A program made the translations under genes and the position numbers. Positions 1 to 12,694 of a stretch of 64,000 bases of DNA are shown one piece after another. The stretch comes from Litoditis marina (Eukaryota > Nematoda > Chromadorea > Rhabditida > Rhabditidae). Each line of letters starts with the position of its first letter. The first letter of the stretch is position 1. The DNA lies in contig OZ038436.1 of the NCBI GenBank assembly GCA_964036275.1, forward strand, positions 878,501 to 942,500, read 5' to 3'. The notes beneath the pieces were generated by a model that did not search any database, had not been told where the DNA came from, and worked only from the letters and a program-made list of their open reading frames with translations.

Positions 1-150
1 ATATCGCGCTCTCTGTTAGGAAAAGATGTCGCGCTCTATGTTAGTGAGAGATTTTTATGTTAAGGAGAGAGAACTCTCGCTGTCTATGTTGGGGCTAGAT
101 ATTGCGCTGTCTGTTAGAGAGAGATGTCGCGCGTGGCGCTGGATATTGTC
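1..150. repeat. Degenerate short tandem repeat at window edge
   Basis: Variants of a unit of roughly 28-30 bp, containing GATRTCGCGCTSTCTRTTAG, recur about five times from the first base. The left edge of the array lies outside the window. No coding sense is seen. Confidence 0.55.
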
Positions 151-1780
151 AGAAACGTGATTGAGATGGTTGAGAAAAACATTCGGAGAACAGCGTGAAA
201 AATTAACAAATACTCCTAGAAGCTTTTGCCAGCCCGGAATGAAAACAAGGGGGGCGGAGGCGGCTTTAGCCGCCGGCGACCTACCTTGTTGTAATATATA
301 TAATAATAGTATAATACTGTGCTATACAATAATATTGTGGTACTAAGGTGAAGCAGGAGTTCAATGGTTTGTGATCGATAAACATAAGGCGAATGAACAC
401 CATTTGCAACAATCTACGATGAACAGTTTAACTACAGCGATCAAAAGATTAACTTCAAAAGATTAACTTCAGCGTCGTTTGGCAATCTGTATTATAATAC
501 CTGCATAACATCCAAGTGCGAAAAACTGCGAGTAGTCCATATTACAGAATATCAATAGAAAATAGAAATAGTGTGTCTAAAAGTTCGTAGAAAAAGTGTT
601 CCTTTTTCGTTGCAGTGTTCCTAGAAGTTCTGCCTTTTTAAGTGGTTCGCACAAATCACTTCTATGATAGGCCCCCCACTTTTTAATGAATTTTGGAAAA
701 TTTTATTAAAATTTATTAATTATTTGCCTTCACAACTTCTTTCATAGAATCATCAGTGAGTTCTGTTGAGCGAAATTCATAGTGACCTTACCGAACTTTG
801 GGAGCGCACTTTTATAAAACAAGCTAATTTATCCTCTCCGTTCTTCATGACATATTTTAGAGAACAATTTGGATGAAACTGAATTATTAAATTTTCGAAA
901 CATTCTTCATGCCGAATGAAAACTAAAACTTTTCGGACTGAAAGACTGCCACTCAAAAGTGGAGTTACGGCTCGTTCTCGGCCGTAATTTTTCGTTGAAG
1001 TTTGGAGAAATATCTTGAATTGCGTTATTCGATACCCGTATAAAATTTATACGCATGTTTATTTTCGTGTATCACATAATATGTTTTGTTGCTGAAAGAC
1101 ACAAACCGAAAAAGGCACTACTCGTGACAAATTTAAATGTGGCATTGCTGAAAACCTGAAGAAAAACAATTTTTAATGGTTTTTTTTTCGGATCCCGTTT
1201 TTTTCTCGAAAAAAATTTAATAAAACACAAATCAACAGTAATGTTCACTAAATACTATATAATTAAGGATGTAATATAACCAATTTGTCCAATTGAACTT
1301 TTTCGTAAACATCAATTCGGTCAAGGTAAACTGAACCGTTCGTTTAGAGTGGTGATATGATTAAAACATACAAAACAACAATGCTACGTGGACGCGACGA
1401 AATACCGTTTCCAACTCCGGTTCACTTCAGCGCTACTTTTCTGCACTTGCATGTCGCATGGCCTACGTTTATTAGGGTCAAGCAGATTAAGTGTTGGTTC
1501 AGACTTACTTAGCTGCTACCAATAAGTAATAAAAAACTACAGTTCAAAATTCAAAACGCCTTGCGTAAATGAATCGGTGCGACTTTCCACTAACGCCACA
1601 AAACCAATATATTTCGGTAAAAGAAAGTACATTCATCATGTTACATGAACAGACTCGAACTGTCGTTCATTATAATATTGTGACACATGAATGTTGCACA
1701 ACCTTCTTTGATATGATATGATATTCTATATTATTTATTTGTGAATATATGATCAGAATCGCACTGTATGTTAGAGCTGT
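151..1780. other. Intergenic repeat debris, no gene seen
   Basis: No supportable gene. Positions 575-680 resemble one arm of the fold-back at 18457-18903 (shared GTTGCAGTG, CTAGAAGTT and CACAAATCAC blocks). Positions about 850-1060 resemble the dispersed repeat at 26440-26600 (shared ACTTTTCGGACTGAAA and GTGGAGTTACGGC). Near 1450 there is a lone terminus of the CCGTGCGRCAT family. The rest is AT-rich sequence in which I see nothing. Confidence 0.5.
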
Positions 1781-1789
1781 AATCCCAAT

Positions 1790-2347
1790 ATAGGTAGCCC
1801 GTGCGGCATTCAAGTAAAAGAACGCTACTCTAAACGGAGGTTTGAGCTGAAAATTTTGGTTCGTTATATTCTGTTTTTTCTTCTGAAAATTGTAACACCT
1901 AAGCTATTTATCAGATATTGAGTTCCATCCTGCCCTGTACACTCATTATGTACTCTCAAAACAATAGGAAACTCGCCTATTCATCAGTAAGTTGGGAATA
2001 TTTGCAAGAAAAAATAGTTTAAAAATAACTTACGCTGAACAGAATTAAAAAAATACTATTGAATAGTTTTTGTGCCTATAGTCTGTGACTCCAATGTTTT
2101 CCAATCGTCAATCAGGTAAAATACATTTCTCCCTTCAAACATTTTCAAAAGAAAATATGTGACGGAAAAACGAGTATTGTAACTGTCAAAAATGATTAAC
2201 CTTGTATTGAATCTTCAAAACCGAATTGTTGGGATGTAATGGTTGGTATTGATTGGCTACCACAATGATACGTAGACGCGAAAAAATACCCAAACCATTG
2301 CTCACTGCACTTTTTCCCGCACCTGTATGTCGCACGGCCTATTTATA
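1790..2347. mobile_element. Non-autonomous element, CCGTGCGRCAT family, copy A
   Basis: Starts near GTAGCCCGTGCGGCATTCAA and ends near CGTATGTCGCACGGCCTAT-like sequence. These ends are imperfect inverted repeats of each other. The interior is alignable by eye with the copies at 7014-7570, 15945-16562, 17588-18150 and, in part, 9187-9540. Similarity continues to about 2530, through a block with CGTCTTT and CCCTCTCCGATACAACATCG that is also present at 9465-9540. No transposase is seen, so this is a MITE-like or internally deleted DNA transposon. The superfamily is not determined. Confidence 0.7.
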
Positions 2348-2954
2348 ATGATGTTTCGCGAAAAGTGGTAGTGGTCGCGAAGTTTTTGAAAAAGAATAAA
2401 ACAACAGTACAATGAGAATGCCTCACTTAAACTCAATCGATAAAGTTTTCGATAAACGTCTTTAACCGAATAATTCAGGCGTCCTCCACTTTAAACCCTC
2501 TCCGATACAACATCGTACAAAAAGTGAACTGTACTTGATTGAACTTGGCAGTTTGCACATTTCTAGGTTTGTATGCGCACACTTTCGAACTGGAGAATAA
2601 CACACATTTTGCGTCGATATCCTACGTCCGGAATTGGAAAAGTACCTTACCAAAATGCCTAGGTAACATGACTTAACATACGTGGATTCTAGGTTTTCTT
2701 CATTGTATTTTACTTTTTGAGTTATATTACAGTTTGATTCTGTGTGGAACACTGTACTACACTAATACAACTCTCCACTGTGCGTCCTCAAAGTTTTAAT
2801 CTGCACACCAACAAGTAAATACTTCATACTTTTTGCAACTCGTTTTAAAACACTGAAAAGTTCCGAATGTATATTATAGCAGTACTGAGTAGAACAGTCA
2901 ACTCAGTGACTAGTCTAGAAAAGATATACCCTCATAGCTTATAGGAAAAGATTA

Positions 2955-3250
2955 GTGGTCTGCACCTTTTGCAGCCAGCCTAGGTCCAGTCAGGGCCTAG
3001 ATCGCGTCTGCCAGCGACAAGTCCACCTCCAGCCCGCTCCAGCTGTCCGGTCCCATGAGAGTCTCGCCAACTCTCGCCACCCCCGCCTAGCCCATCCTAG
3101 ACAGCTACGGGCCTGCACACATCCTGGATCAGTCTTTTCCTTCCTGTACATGTTTATCTTTTCTTTGAATCAACATCTCCGATACTCATTAGCCATTAAA
3201 ATTGTATGATAAATAACGGGTTGATAAATTATTATTATTGTTATTATTAT
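2955..3250 (+). mobile_element. Retroelement 3' end with (ATT)n-like tail
   Basis: A GC-rich block at 2960-3130 stands out sharply from the AT-rich surroundings. It is followed by an AT-rich stretch and a terminal run of ATT/GTT triplets at 3225-3250. A GC-rich body plus a short-unit tail is typical of the 3' end of a 5'-truncated non-LTR retrotransposon or SINE. No reverse transcriptase frame is present. The 84-aa frame here has no recognisable domain and I do not call it a gene. Confidence 0.45.
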
Positions 3251-3654
3251 ACCGTTTGTGCTCCAATGGGATGGTATCATTTGTCCTCTTTCACAGAAAC
3301 AACTATTCCATGAAAGTTTTCTTTGGTCGCACGTTGTGAATAGCAAAGGAACCCACAAGTTTCATTGTTATCCCGAAACTCTAACATTTTGAAACACCTA
3401 CCATTTCCCATCAAACCTACCATTTTCCAATGCATGCTGTAGTAGTTTACAACGGAGTGAAATTAAGTATACTGTATTGCTATGGATGAAAAGTTTCGAA
3501 GCCGATTAAAGAACTTCTTTTCTAATGAGACACGTTGAACCTCTAAGTACGTTTGCTAAAAGATCCCTGCACCTTCATCCCATCCTGCGTCTATCGCTCT
3601 ATCACACCATTGCTCGATTCTGCCTGCTCTTTCAGTTTAGAGGCCCAATTCAGT

Positions 3655-4020
3655 TACACTATTCTATTCTATTGTATTCTAATCTTCAATACTATCAGTC
3701 AGTTTATTGTGTTCATTCTGCTGTCTAAATACTCATTATTTTATACATGAATACAATGGTTCAATAAGTATTCGTATTCTTGGTCTTATTCCCATTTCTC
3801 TGGAACAATCGCGTGAGTTCTTGCAAATCCATTGAATTGTTCTAGGCTGGGAAAAACTTAACTGGCAGTATATCGTTCCTGAAAGGGCAGTGGTTGTAGT
3901 AGTGTAAGTTTCAGGGAGTAAGGTGCTTTTCGAACAATGTGACAGTTTCTTTGTACTTGCGTTTTGGGCACAAAAGGGACATGAAGTTAGAAGTGAAACT
4001 TTCATGACACATTCTGGCTG
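3655..4020. repeat. Dispersed repeat, copy 1 of 3
   Basis: Shares TTCTAGGCTGGGAAAAACTT and GGCAGTATA, plus AAGGGCAG and GGTTGTAGTA, in the same order with 9700-10020. A shorter relic is at 13690-13830. There is no coding content. It is probably an old MITE or retroelement fragment. Confidence 0.55.
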
Positions 4021-4559
4021 ACTGCCGATCAACTCGTCGTCACGTTTTGCCTGTAGCTCTCGAGAGCTGGATTCAGTTACACTTTGCTTTCAAGCTTCGT
4101 GAAATAAATATATTAGAACTATCTTAACCTCCAAATTGTTTATGGTTTAACACGGGCCTATTAGGGTTTATTGGGCTGGAAATGAGATATGAGAACCCGC
4201 CTATAATGGTGAATGTGAGGCGTTACCGTTCAACTCCCAAAAGATAGAGAAACCATTCTGAAGTTCAGAAAATTTCGTATACAAGACATCAGAGAAAGTG
4301 TGTGCTTAGAACATGTAATATGTGTACTGACTTAAAATTGTATTGATTGTAAATGTTAACAAATGCCCATGATTGTACTTTACTAACCTATTGATATACG
4401 ATTGTTATGAGAGATGAATAAATGTATCTACTGTGAAAATGGTCTGAAGCTGCATGATGAAACTACAGAGTGAACTACAAGTAGGAAAATGCTAAACAGA
4501 GAGAAGGATCGTGGGAACAATCCTTCATAAAAAACATTACAAAATGGAAGGGAGGTCTG

Positions 4560-4728
4560 AGTACGTATGCTAGAAGATCCCAGTACCTTTATTCCATCCT
4601 GCGTCTCTCGCTCTGCCTCACTATTTCTCGTCTCTCACACCCCGGCGGGATGTAAGAGCAGAGAAATAGCGTATGTTTGAGGAGACACAGGATGGGATGA
4701 AGGTACCGGAATCTTCTAGCATACGCAC
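4560..4728. repeat. Fold-back element
   Basis: The left part (GTACGTATGCTAGAAGATCC) and the right part (ATCTTCTAGCATACGCAC) are inverted copies with arms of about 75 bp and a short GC-containing centre. A relic of one arm is at 3545-3610. It would fold into a hairpin as RNA. No gene. Confidence 0.65.
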
Positions 4729-5639
4729 TCTTCTATTCTCAATGGGAGTTAGTAGGCGCAGATAACATGAATATTAAGTAGATTTGTTCATTCATTCAGT
4801 TGCTTTTAACTTTGTTCAATATTTACCCTGTTTTTTCGTTCTCCTACACTGCTTTTTGTTGTCCTCGGAGACTAACGATGAAAGTAGGTTCAGAACAAAA
4901 ATCGAAACTTGTATAATCAGTGATAATTTTAATTTGACATTATTTTTGAGTACTATTTTTCTGTTATTTCTCATTGGTTGAGATAAGTTTATTATTGTTC
5001 AAAAAGATTGAGCTGCAATACAACGCAATATTGTTTTCAGTAATTTTTTTCTACAAAATTTCGAAGCACTTTCTCTTTTTAATATCATTAATTTGCGCTT
5101 GTACGTGCTTTCATAGCACTCTTTCTCTTTATTAGATATCCCTACATAAGTGGTTTTCGGTTATCGGATTGGATAATATGTGGTCATGGACGTTATAAAC
5201 AGACAGAGCTACATTCGAGTGCGCTAAAAGGACGTTCCGCTCAGGGGTAAGCGAATTGTTACTGTACATCTAGCTATGAATCAAAGTGTTTGTAGTTTGA
5301 ACTCGGCGCATTTCAGTCGTTGGTCTAGAACTGTGCTGATAGTAGTTCAAACTACAACTCAGATATTTTCACTCCGTAAAATAATAATAATGATATATCA
5401 ATCCGGGTATTTGACAGACCATTCTAATGGCTTGTGAGAAACGCGTATGTTCATTTGTAGAAAAAACTATTTTGGGAAGTGTCACTCAAACAGGTTTTTC
5501 CTTTTCCATTACAATGAACCCGATTTAGAATCGGCCCCACATCCCCGAATTTCAGTGTGGATTTCAAAGTTGAATTTAGTTTCATCCTGATCATATGAAT
5601 CTCTTTCTTCTGCTTCAAACATGATTAATTTATAGTGGC

Positions 5640-5850
5640 TGCCAAATATATAAATTTCTGTCTCACTGGAATCGAACCTACGAGCAAAAGATTTGTAGGC
5701 TTCCGCTAACCACTGCGCTATTAGAGTACGTGACGTTCATGTCTTGGAATAGAAGACGTGTGTGTTTTGGAATCGAGGAAATGTGTGCGTACACAGCGGA
5801 AAGTGAGATATACAGTACCCTCCCGCCTTTCCATTGTCGACGACTGTATT
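5640..5850 (-). repeat. tRNA-like repeat, copy 1
   Basis: On the - strand the sequence carries a box A match (TAGCGCAGTGG, 5710-5720) and a box B match (GGTTCGATTCC, 5668-5678) at tRNA-like spacing. The anticodon arm is poorly formed, so this is a tRNA pseudogene or tRNA-derived SINE rather than a working tRNA. The flanking block at 5770-5850 (TACACAGCGGAAAGTGAGATA) recurs inverted at 7865-7930 and again at 15618-15680. Confidence 0.6.
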
Positions 5851-6412
5851 TCCCATTGTTCCATACTGATTCTTCTATTGTCCTGATTCACTAACGATAA
5901 TTAGTTATTTTTGTTGTAAGTTCTCAAAATAAATTCAAGGCTTGTATTTTTCTAGACAAAAATTATTGTTCAGTACATTCTGTTTCCAAAAGCACGAATT
6001 GTTTGTGTGTATCACATATGAATGTTTTGTTATAGGAAAAAGAAGAATAATTAATGGTTGAGACCCCCAATCTGACTAGGCGGTGCTACATTGGAGTGCC
6101 TCAATTAGCCCTGAAAATGAACTCAAATCTCAATATATCAAGAATCAACAGGGAATAGGAATAGGGTGATTGGATAATGTAAAAAATAACCTGATATTTC
6201 ACCTTCGGATACAGTGCTGAACGAAATCACTCAAGTAGAAATAGAAACAATACTTATTGTCATTGACAACTACACATGTTTAGACAGATATTCGAAATCA
6301 AGACGATTTTTCTCATAATATACCATATATTATCCTACATATTGCCTAGTAATCTATTCAGCTCAATATGAAGATCGTCCCAACTCGTTGGGAACGGATA
6401 TATAGTTTACAC

Positions 6413-6620
6413 CATTCCTACTGAGACTCCTACAGTAACCTTACAACTTTTTCCGGGGGCGGTTGTAAAGCTGGGAATTTATTTCGGCGAAAATCCTCTC
6501 GTTAATGCATTGTTCCTGAGAACGAGAATGGGGTGAGAAAATTCTCGATATCATCAGAAGTACGTGAGAAAGACGACTTAGAAGTGCCATAATCTTACTG
6601 TAGGAGTCTCAGTAGGAATG
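6413..6620. mobile_element. 208-bp MITE with 26-bp perfect TIRs
   Basis: The ends at 6413-6438 and 6595-6620 are perfect inverted repeats beginning CATTCCTACTGAGACTCC. A second member is at 52713-52921. More diverged members with CATTCCYRCYGARAC ends are at 14728-14931 and 19540-19751. I see no obvious target duplication. No coding capacity. Confidence 0.75.
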
Positions 6621-7013
6621 AAAAGGACTATACAAGTGATTACTATGCCACAACATTATAGGCTCACGAGTAGCTCATGAGGTGTTCGTGACATTCTCAT
6701 GAAAACTCATATGAGTTTCTTACGAGGTGGAAAGATTGCTACGCCGCCAGAAAATGGTAGAAACTGAATTACTCTCTTTGAAACCTTCGAACTCGGACTA
6801 AAATCTAGCACAACTAAAACAAAAAAGTGCGATGCATTTTCCAACAATGAATCAACAGTATTTCTCTTCCCTTTCAATCGTTTAATACTATCATCTTTGT
6901 AGATCACATCCTCTTTGAATAATAGTTCAATAAACATGTTCTCTGACATATATCATATTCTATATTATTATTTTGCAAAGAAGACAGTCTACTGTATGTT
7001 ACTGCTGCAATCC

Positions 7014-7570
7014 CAATATAAGTAGCCCGTGCCACATTCAAGTGAAGGAACGCTACTGTGAACGAAGGTTCGGGCTGAAATTCGTGTTTTGTTGCATTCT
7101 GTTATTTTTTTCTGAAAATTGTAACACCCAAGCTATTTATCAGATATTCTGTTCCATCTCGACATTCATTCTGTATTCTCAAAACAACAGGAAATCTGCT
7201 TTTTCATTTCATAGTTGTAAATAACTGCAAAAAAGTTGAAAAATACTCTACGCTAAACAGATTAAAAAAAAAAGCACTATACAATAGTTTTTGTACCATA
7301 GTGTGGGACTCCAATGTTTTGCCATCTTCAATCAGGTAAAATACATTTCTACCTTCAAATTCTTTCCCAAGAAAATATGTGATGGAAAAACGAGTATTGT
7401 ACTCGAAACTGTCGAAAATGATTAACCTTGTATCGAAGAATCTGCGAAACCGAATGGTTGATTGGTAACCACAAACCGAACCACAATGATACGTGAATGC
7501 GGGAAAATATTTCTATCCGAACTGCTCATTGCACTCTTTTCTCGCACCCGTATGTCGCACCGCCTATTTA
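7014..7570. mobile_element. Non-autonomous element, CCGTGCGRCAT family, copy B
   Basis: Collinear with the copy at 1790-2347. It starts at the AGTAGCCCGTGCCACATTCA end and finishes at GTATGTCGCACCGCCTATTT. The short frames in it (for example 6973-7224) also occur, disrupted, in the other copies, so they are not genes. Confidence 0.7.
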
Positions 7571-7839
7571 TAGTGTTGCTTCGCGAAAAGCGGTAATAGG
7601 CTGTCTCCTTGAAAAATATAAAAAACAGTATACAATAAAAATAATTTACTTAAACTATAGATTTTATTGTGGCTCATTTGTGTAGACGTCGTCGAATGTT
7701 TTGACAATTTGAGCCCGAGAAGTGATATATTTCATAATATCTCTTTCTTTCTCCAATTTATCTTTTTGATGAGCAATCACTTCAAAATTATCAAGTTGAG
7801 CAGTTTTCGAATGTTTTTGATTTCCCAAGTCTAGAACAT

Positions 7840-8060
7840 TTATTTCATTGATGTCACTGTATAGTCGTCGCCAACGGAAATGCGGGTATATATCACTTTC
7901 CGCTGTGTACGCACACATTTCCTCGATTCCAAAACTTGTCGGCCATGCGCTTCAATAGCGCAGTGGTTAGCGCCCTGCTACGAAACTTTTGCTAGCAGGT
8001 TCGATTCCAGCGAGTGACAGAAATTTATGAATTTGGCACTCACTATAGGATACTCGGATG
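7840..8060 (+). repeat. tRNA-like repeat, copy 2
   Basis: Box A TAGCGCAGTGG (7956-7966) and box B GGTTCGATTCC (7998-8008) lie in tRNA-like spacing on the + strand. The segment is an inverted counterpart of 5640-5850, including the TTTCCGCTGTGTACGCAC flank. The T stem has a mismatch and the anticodon arm is abnormal, so I call a tRNA-derived repeat, not a tRNA gene. Confidence 0.6.
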
Positions 8061-8274
8061 TATAAACACAGTCCAAACTACAAATTACATTTAGATAATT
8101 TGCGGGGACTGGAATTGTGTTGTTGTCTAATTTATCTACAAAAACCGCACTCAGATCAGACAAACTTTGAAAATTGCATCAAAGTTACAGTTGCCGTATA
8201 ACTTTCCTCGACGTCCTCTTCAAGATAATAGTATTCACTGATCTGTTTGAGTCTCCAACAACAAAGGGAACATC

Positions 8275-8440
8275 CTTACGAAGTAATCGCGCTCACTTAT
8301 AACCAGCCCGTGCAACGTTTGAGTGTCATAAACAAGAAGGCCTTCCTAGGGGGTTCCCTACCGCTCTATAGGGTTCGCTTGTTGCAGTGCAAGCCTTTAC
8401 GGTGCATGTTGCCATATTCCAGTGTATTTGTAGTTTGATC
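8275..8440. repeat. Dispersed CCCGTGCAACGTT repeat, five copies in window
   Basis: The block AATCGCGCTYACTTATAA is followed by CCCGTGCAACGTT, then a CTATAGGGTTCGCT-like stretch. It recurs at about 22975-23085, 28105-28190, 31955-32090 and 32350-32525. It may be a diverged relative of the CCGTGCGRCAT family. No coding content. Confidence 0.55.
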
Positions 8441-9186
8441 CAAGACATTTTTGACAATATTCAAAACTATGGAGTGTATGGAGATAAAACTACCACCAAC
8501 ACTTGGTCACTTGTAATACGCTATAATTACCGGTAAAACATTGCACTACAGTTATATAGTTGGAAAAGGTAGTTCTTGGTAAACCGGTAAAACTATTACT
8601 TTGTTTGTATGTTTATTCCAGACAAACTTCGTATCTTTCCCGTTGTTCATCGATAAGCCGACTGATTTCACTTTTGAACAAAAATCAGGAACCGACATCT
8701 CACAATCCACCTCAACTACCGCAGAATTTGTCGAAATGTGCGGAAACTTCGGGTTTATTGTATATCTTTCAATCACTTAATTTTGTCGAACATTTGATCC
8801 ATTTTCATGTATATCGTGTGTAAATCCCATACCACAACAGAAACACAACAACAACAAAAAACTATGGTAATATAATTCAAAAGAACTACTGTTTGTTATT
8901 ACAAACTGAGAATACGCAATCAAGAAGGGACGCTATCTGGAATTAAGAATAATAAAATATGCATCACACAAAAGGGTACCAAAGGTACAAAAACTGCGGA
9001 TGTTTAATAACTGATATAGTAGTTTCGTATGTAAAACTACAATAGCACACGATTAGTGCTGGTTTTAACAGGTTTAAGTTATAGGTTAATGTTTAGGGTT
9101 ACGTGAAGGACCTCATAAATCCTATCGTTGGAGCATTTGAGGCCTCATAGCATGCGAAGACAGAAAGATTCGGAGATTCTTTCACA

Positions 9187-9540
9187 AGGAAATATGTGAC
9201 GGGAAAACGAGTATTGTACTCGAAACTGTCAAAAATTATTAACATTGTATTGAATCTTCGAAACCGAATTGTTGGGATGTAATGGTTGATATTGATTGGT
9301 AACCACAATGATACGTAGACGCGAAAAAATATAGCTTTCTACCCAAACCATTGCTCACTGCACTTTTTCTCGCACCCGTATGTCGCACGGCCTATTTATA
9401 ATGATGTTTCGCGAAAAGCGTTAATAATGTTTCCTTGAAAAGTATAAAAAAAAGTTTTCCATAAACGTCTTTAAGCGAATAATTCAGGCGTCCTTAACTT
9501 TCAACCCTCTCCGATACAACATCGTACAAAACGTGAACTG
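9187..9540. mobile_element. Truncated CCGTGCGRCAT-family element, copy E
   Basis: Matches only the right half of copy A (from about 2155 to 2530), including the block with AATAATTCAGGCGTCC. The left half is missing. Confidence 0.6.
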
Positions 9541-12060
9541 TAAACCATTTAAAAACATATGGCTTTAATTTTTCTCTCTATTTTCTTCTCATACTCTGAT
9601 GAGCGAGTGCTCATTCTTTGAATGTAGATAAATAAATGACCGAAAGTGTGACCTTAGGTGAAATGCATTGAACACATACACATGTGTCATCTCAATAAGA
9701 ATGCTTTATTCTATTCTAATCTTTAATCAGTTTATTGTGTTCTTTTTGGAGTCTATTACTCATTCTTCTATACTTGAACCACATGGTCTAATGAATGTTC
9801 TCATTCTTCGTATTATTCTAATCTGTTCGAGACAAACGCATGAATTCTTAAGAATCTACTTAATTGTTCTAGGCTGGGAAAAACTTAACTGGCAGTATAC
9901 CATTTCTTAAAGGGCAGCGGTTGTAGTAATATAAACTACAGAGAGAATGGTACGATTGGTACTTTTCAAAAAATTTGACAGATTCTTTGCCTAATTTGTA
10001 CTTTAGTTTCGAGCACAAAAAGGTGTGAAATTTCTTAAATTTCCGTATTTGCTATTTCTTATTAGTCTCTTAGAAATGTTTTTCGACTCATTATATTATT
10101 ATTCAATGAGAAGGAACATGAGAAGTGGAGTCGTAGGGAGCGCTATGCGTCGCAAAACCCTCTCTGCCCTGGTTCGTGTCTGCGGCGTTGCCTGAAAGTA
10201 AAACGTAAGTCCGTGAACAACTGTATTGATCGAAGGAACTTCTAGATCTTTTCTAAGTTAAAAGAGGGACAGAGGGAGATTATCAAGTAGGTTACCTGAG
10301 TACCGGTAAATATAAGTGATCGGTTATGAACCATTACTTAAAATAGCAGTTTTTAGAGTTTGCCAAGACTTCTGGGGACCTCGTCTTTTTTATTTGTTTA
10401 ACAAGATCGGAGGAATCGAATAGCTGTAACTTAGTTTTTTTAATAACATGGAATAGATAATCAGTCTCTGTCTGAATGCTACTGTGCTATTGATTATTAA
10501 TGTTTTAACTTCAGTTGACTCTCTTGTCTTTTTTCATACTCGTCTGCTCAACGAAATGAACGCTTTCGAGTGTTTTTCTCAGTTTGTTTTCCATCTTCCG
10601 ACAAAAATTATTTGAGGAACATAGCATTCAAGGAAATATACCAAAGGTACCCAAGGAAGGCTTAATTTCTTGTTTTTATGAAACGGAGTATTTCACTTCG
10701 TTACCTTACTTTGTCTTCAGTCGAAGCCGAAATAAACCAACAAAAAAACCAACAAAAACTGCTGCGTTGAAACTGAAGAGGTTATTTCTTTAAAACACAC
10801 CAAATTATACAGGTCTATTGTTCAAGAGATCGACGAATATGTTTAACAGTAACATATTGGCAGTCTGTGTAACATGCAAGTGCGACAAAAACTTGCACTG
10901 GAGCTCCAATAGAATAATATTTTCTCAGTATCCAGCTCATAATGCATGAACGCACGTTTCTTTCAACGTTGTTATTAAATCTTAGGTCTGTTTGTATTTT
11001 CATACCGAGCACTAATTATTCTATGAAACACTTCAGTATTAATACTGAACTGCTAAGAAATAAGATAATGAGCAACCTATAATATAAGTTATACATGTTG
11101 TTATTTGCTCAATGACCGATAAGTAAAGTTCAATTCCTTTTCAAAAGATGCATGATTGAAAAGGCGAAGGTAAACAAAATTGCGAAATGGGAACTGTTTT
11201 GTTTTCAATTTACAGAACTCCTAATATATAACGAACGGCTTTTTGCTTATGGTATTACGTCAGTTGAACTGTCTAGTAGTAAAATAAAAGTGAAAGGAAA
11301 AATTTCCACATACTGAGAATACATTTTGACGATTACTTATAAACTATCTGTGTAACATCTGAATGCGGTAAACGACAAAGATGCCTTTATATGGAATTGA
11401 ATACTCGGAAAGCTCAGAGACAGCTAAGAAACCAAGTTTCTGCCATCAGCAAACTACGAAAGCGAGAGAGAATGAGGGGGCAGTGAGGCCAAAGACTGAG
11501 ACTGAGACAGTCTGCGTCTCTCTGACCTGTGCACACTGTGCACAGTATAGCAAATTAGTCATTAAGTCTGGAGGAAGTTTTCTCAAAAAGAGTGTTTTAC
11601 ACACAACAACAGAGACAACTTAAAAGTATAGTGCATATTTCACATACTGAGTACATGTTTTAACGTAATGGAACACGTTCTCTTGTCTTGATTTGGTTTT
11701 TTTTAATGTTTAGCAATATACTCCATTCAATCTGTTTCTAACTTTAAATGTTTTGAAAACAAAAAAATTGTGTATCAGAGAAACTTATCTTACAGTCGAA
11801 AACTGTATGTGTTATTACAAAACATGTTAAAAAAGTAGAGTAACATTTGTGGAATTTCTACACTGTATAGCTCGGATAAAGCGCGATTGGTGACGAGTTA
11901 CAAGATACAACACAATTAATAAACGTCGATGTGGCAAAATACAGCTATTTGACCGAAAATTTCCCGCACCTGCATGTCGCATGGCCCACGTATATTGAGG
12001 TCTCGCAAGAGCGAGTTGTGCACCACCAAAATAATACTTGTGATAAATGACAAAAATATT
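9541..12060. other. Gene-free stretch with repeat relics
   Basis: Positions 9700-10020 are copy 2 of the repeat at 3655-4020. Positions 10090-10200 are locally GC-rich (GGAGCGCTATGCGTCGCAAA) and may be a transposon end. Positions 11490-11545 carry one GTCTCTCTGACCTGTGCACA arm of the fold-back family described at 12236. The rest is AT-rich sequence in which I see no gene. Confidence 0.45.
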
Positions 12061-12235
12061 GTTGATTTGAAATTGAACTTAAAGAAGGACGATAATGTAG
12101 TCCAATCCCAATTCTTCAATCCTTTAAACTGCAGTATATTTACGAATAATCACTTACGATTTATTAATGTTCTTTGAACAACTCTGAAATGGTAAAAACA
12201 TCCAGAATCTAATGGCACTTCGCCAAACTATCAAT

Positions 12236-12490
12236 TATAATACTCAGACAACTCCCAGCGAACTGGCCAGTCACTTTTGTAGCTCCTTTGAAGAGACAGA
12301 GAGAGCGCACAGGTCAGAGAGACGCAGACTATATCAACCTGTGCGGTCTGATGCTCTCGTGCTTTTGTAGCTGGCCATTCGCTCAAAGTTAGCGCTGATC
12401 GTTCTGAAAATTTCCTGACAATTCTGAGCCAATCGGGGGACCCTTTTCAGTAGCCTGGACGAGAGAGTACGTAGATCAGAGAGACGCAGT
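12236..12490. repeat. Fold-back repeat with GCRCAGGTCAGAGAGACGCAGA core
   Basis: The core GGTCAGAGAGACGCAGACT, with flanking TTTTGTAGCT and AGCGAACTGGCCAGT blocks, recurs in inverted orientation at 23385-23640. Arms alone are at 11495-11545, 31215-31290, 41755-41835 and 43895-43995, the last two inside CELF introns. It is a non-coding MITE-like family. A half copy of the 124-bp TTAA family lies just upstream at 12068-12133. Confidence 0.6.
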
Positions 12491-12694
12491 GGTTTTAAAC
12501 TGTCTATTCCCTGGCCGATTGTAAAAAGTTGTTTTCGAGAATGTTCTCGAGTTACGAGAGTGGAATGGAAGGGGCGGTATACTGTTAATCAATTGCACAG
12601 TCACGTGAAACAGAAACGTGCAAGGACAATGTGCACGATGCATCATTAGAATCCTAACTTTACGTTTCAGTTTAGCACATTTCATCCATCTTCA

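Noticed and set aside
9596..9630. Second hammerhead-like motif (CTGATGAGCGAGTGCTC)
   Set aside because: Has a hairpin after CTGATGA but no GAAA in the required place.
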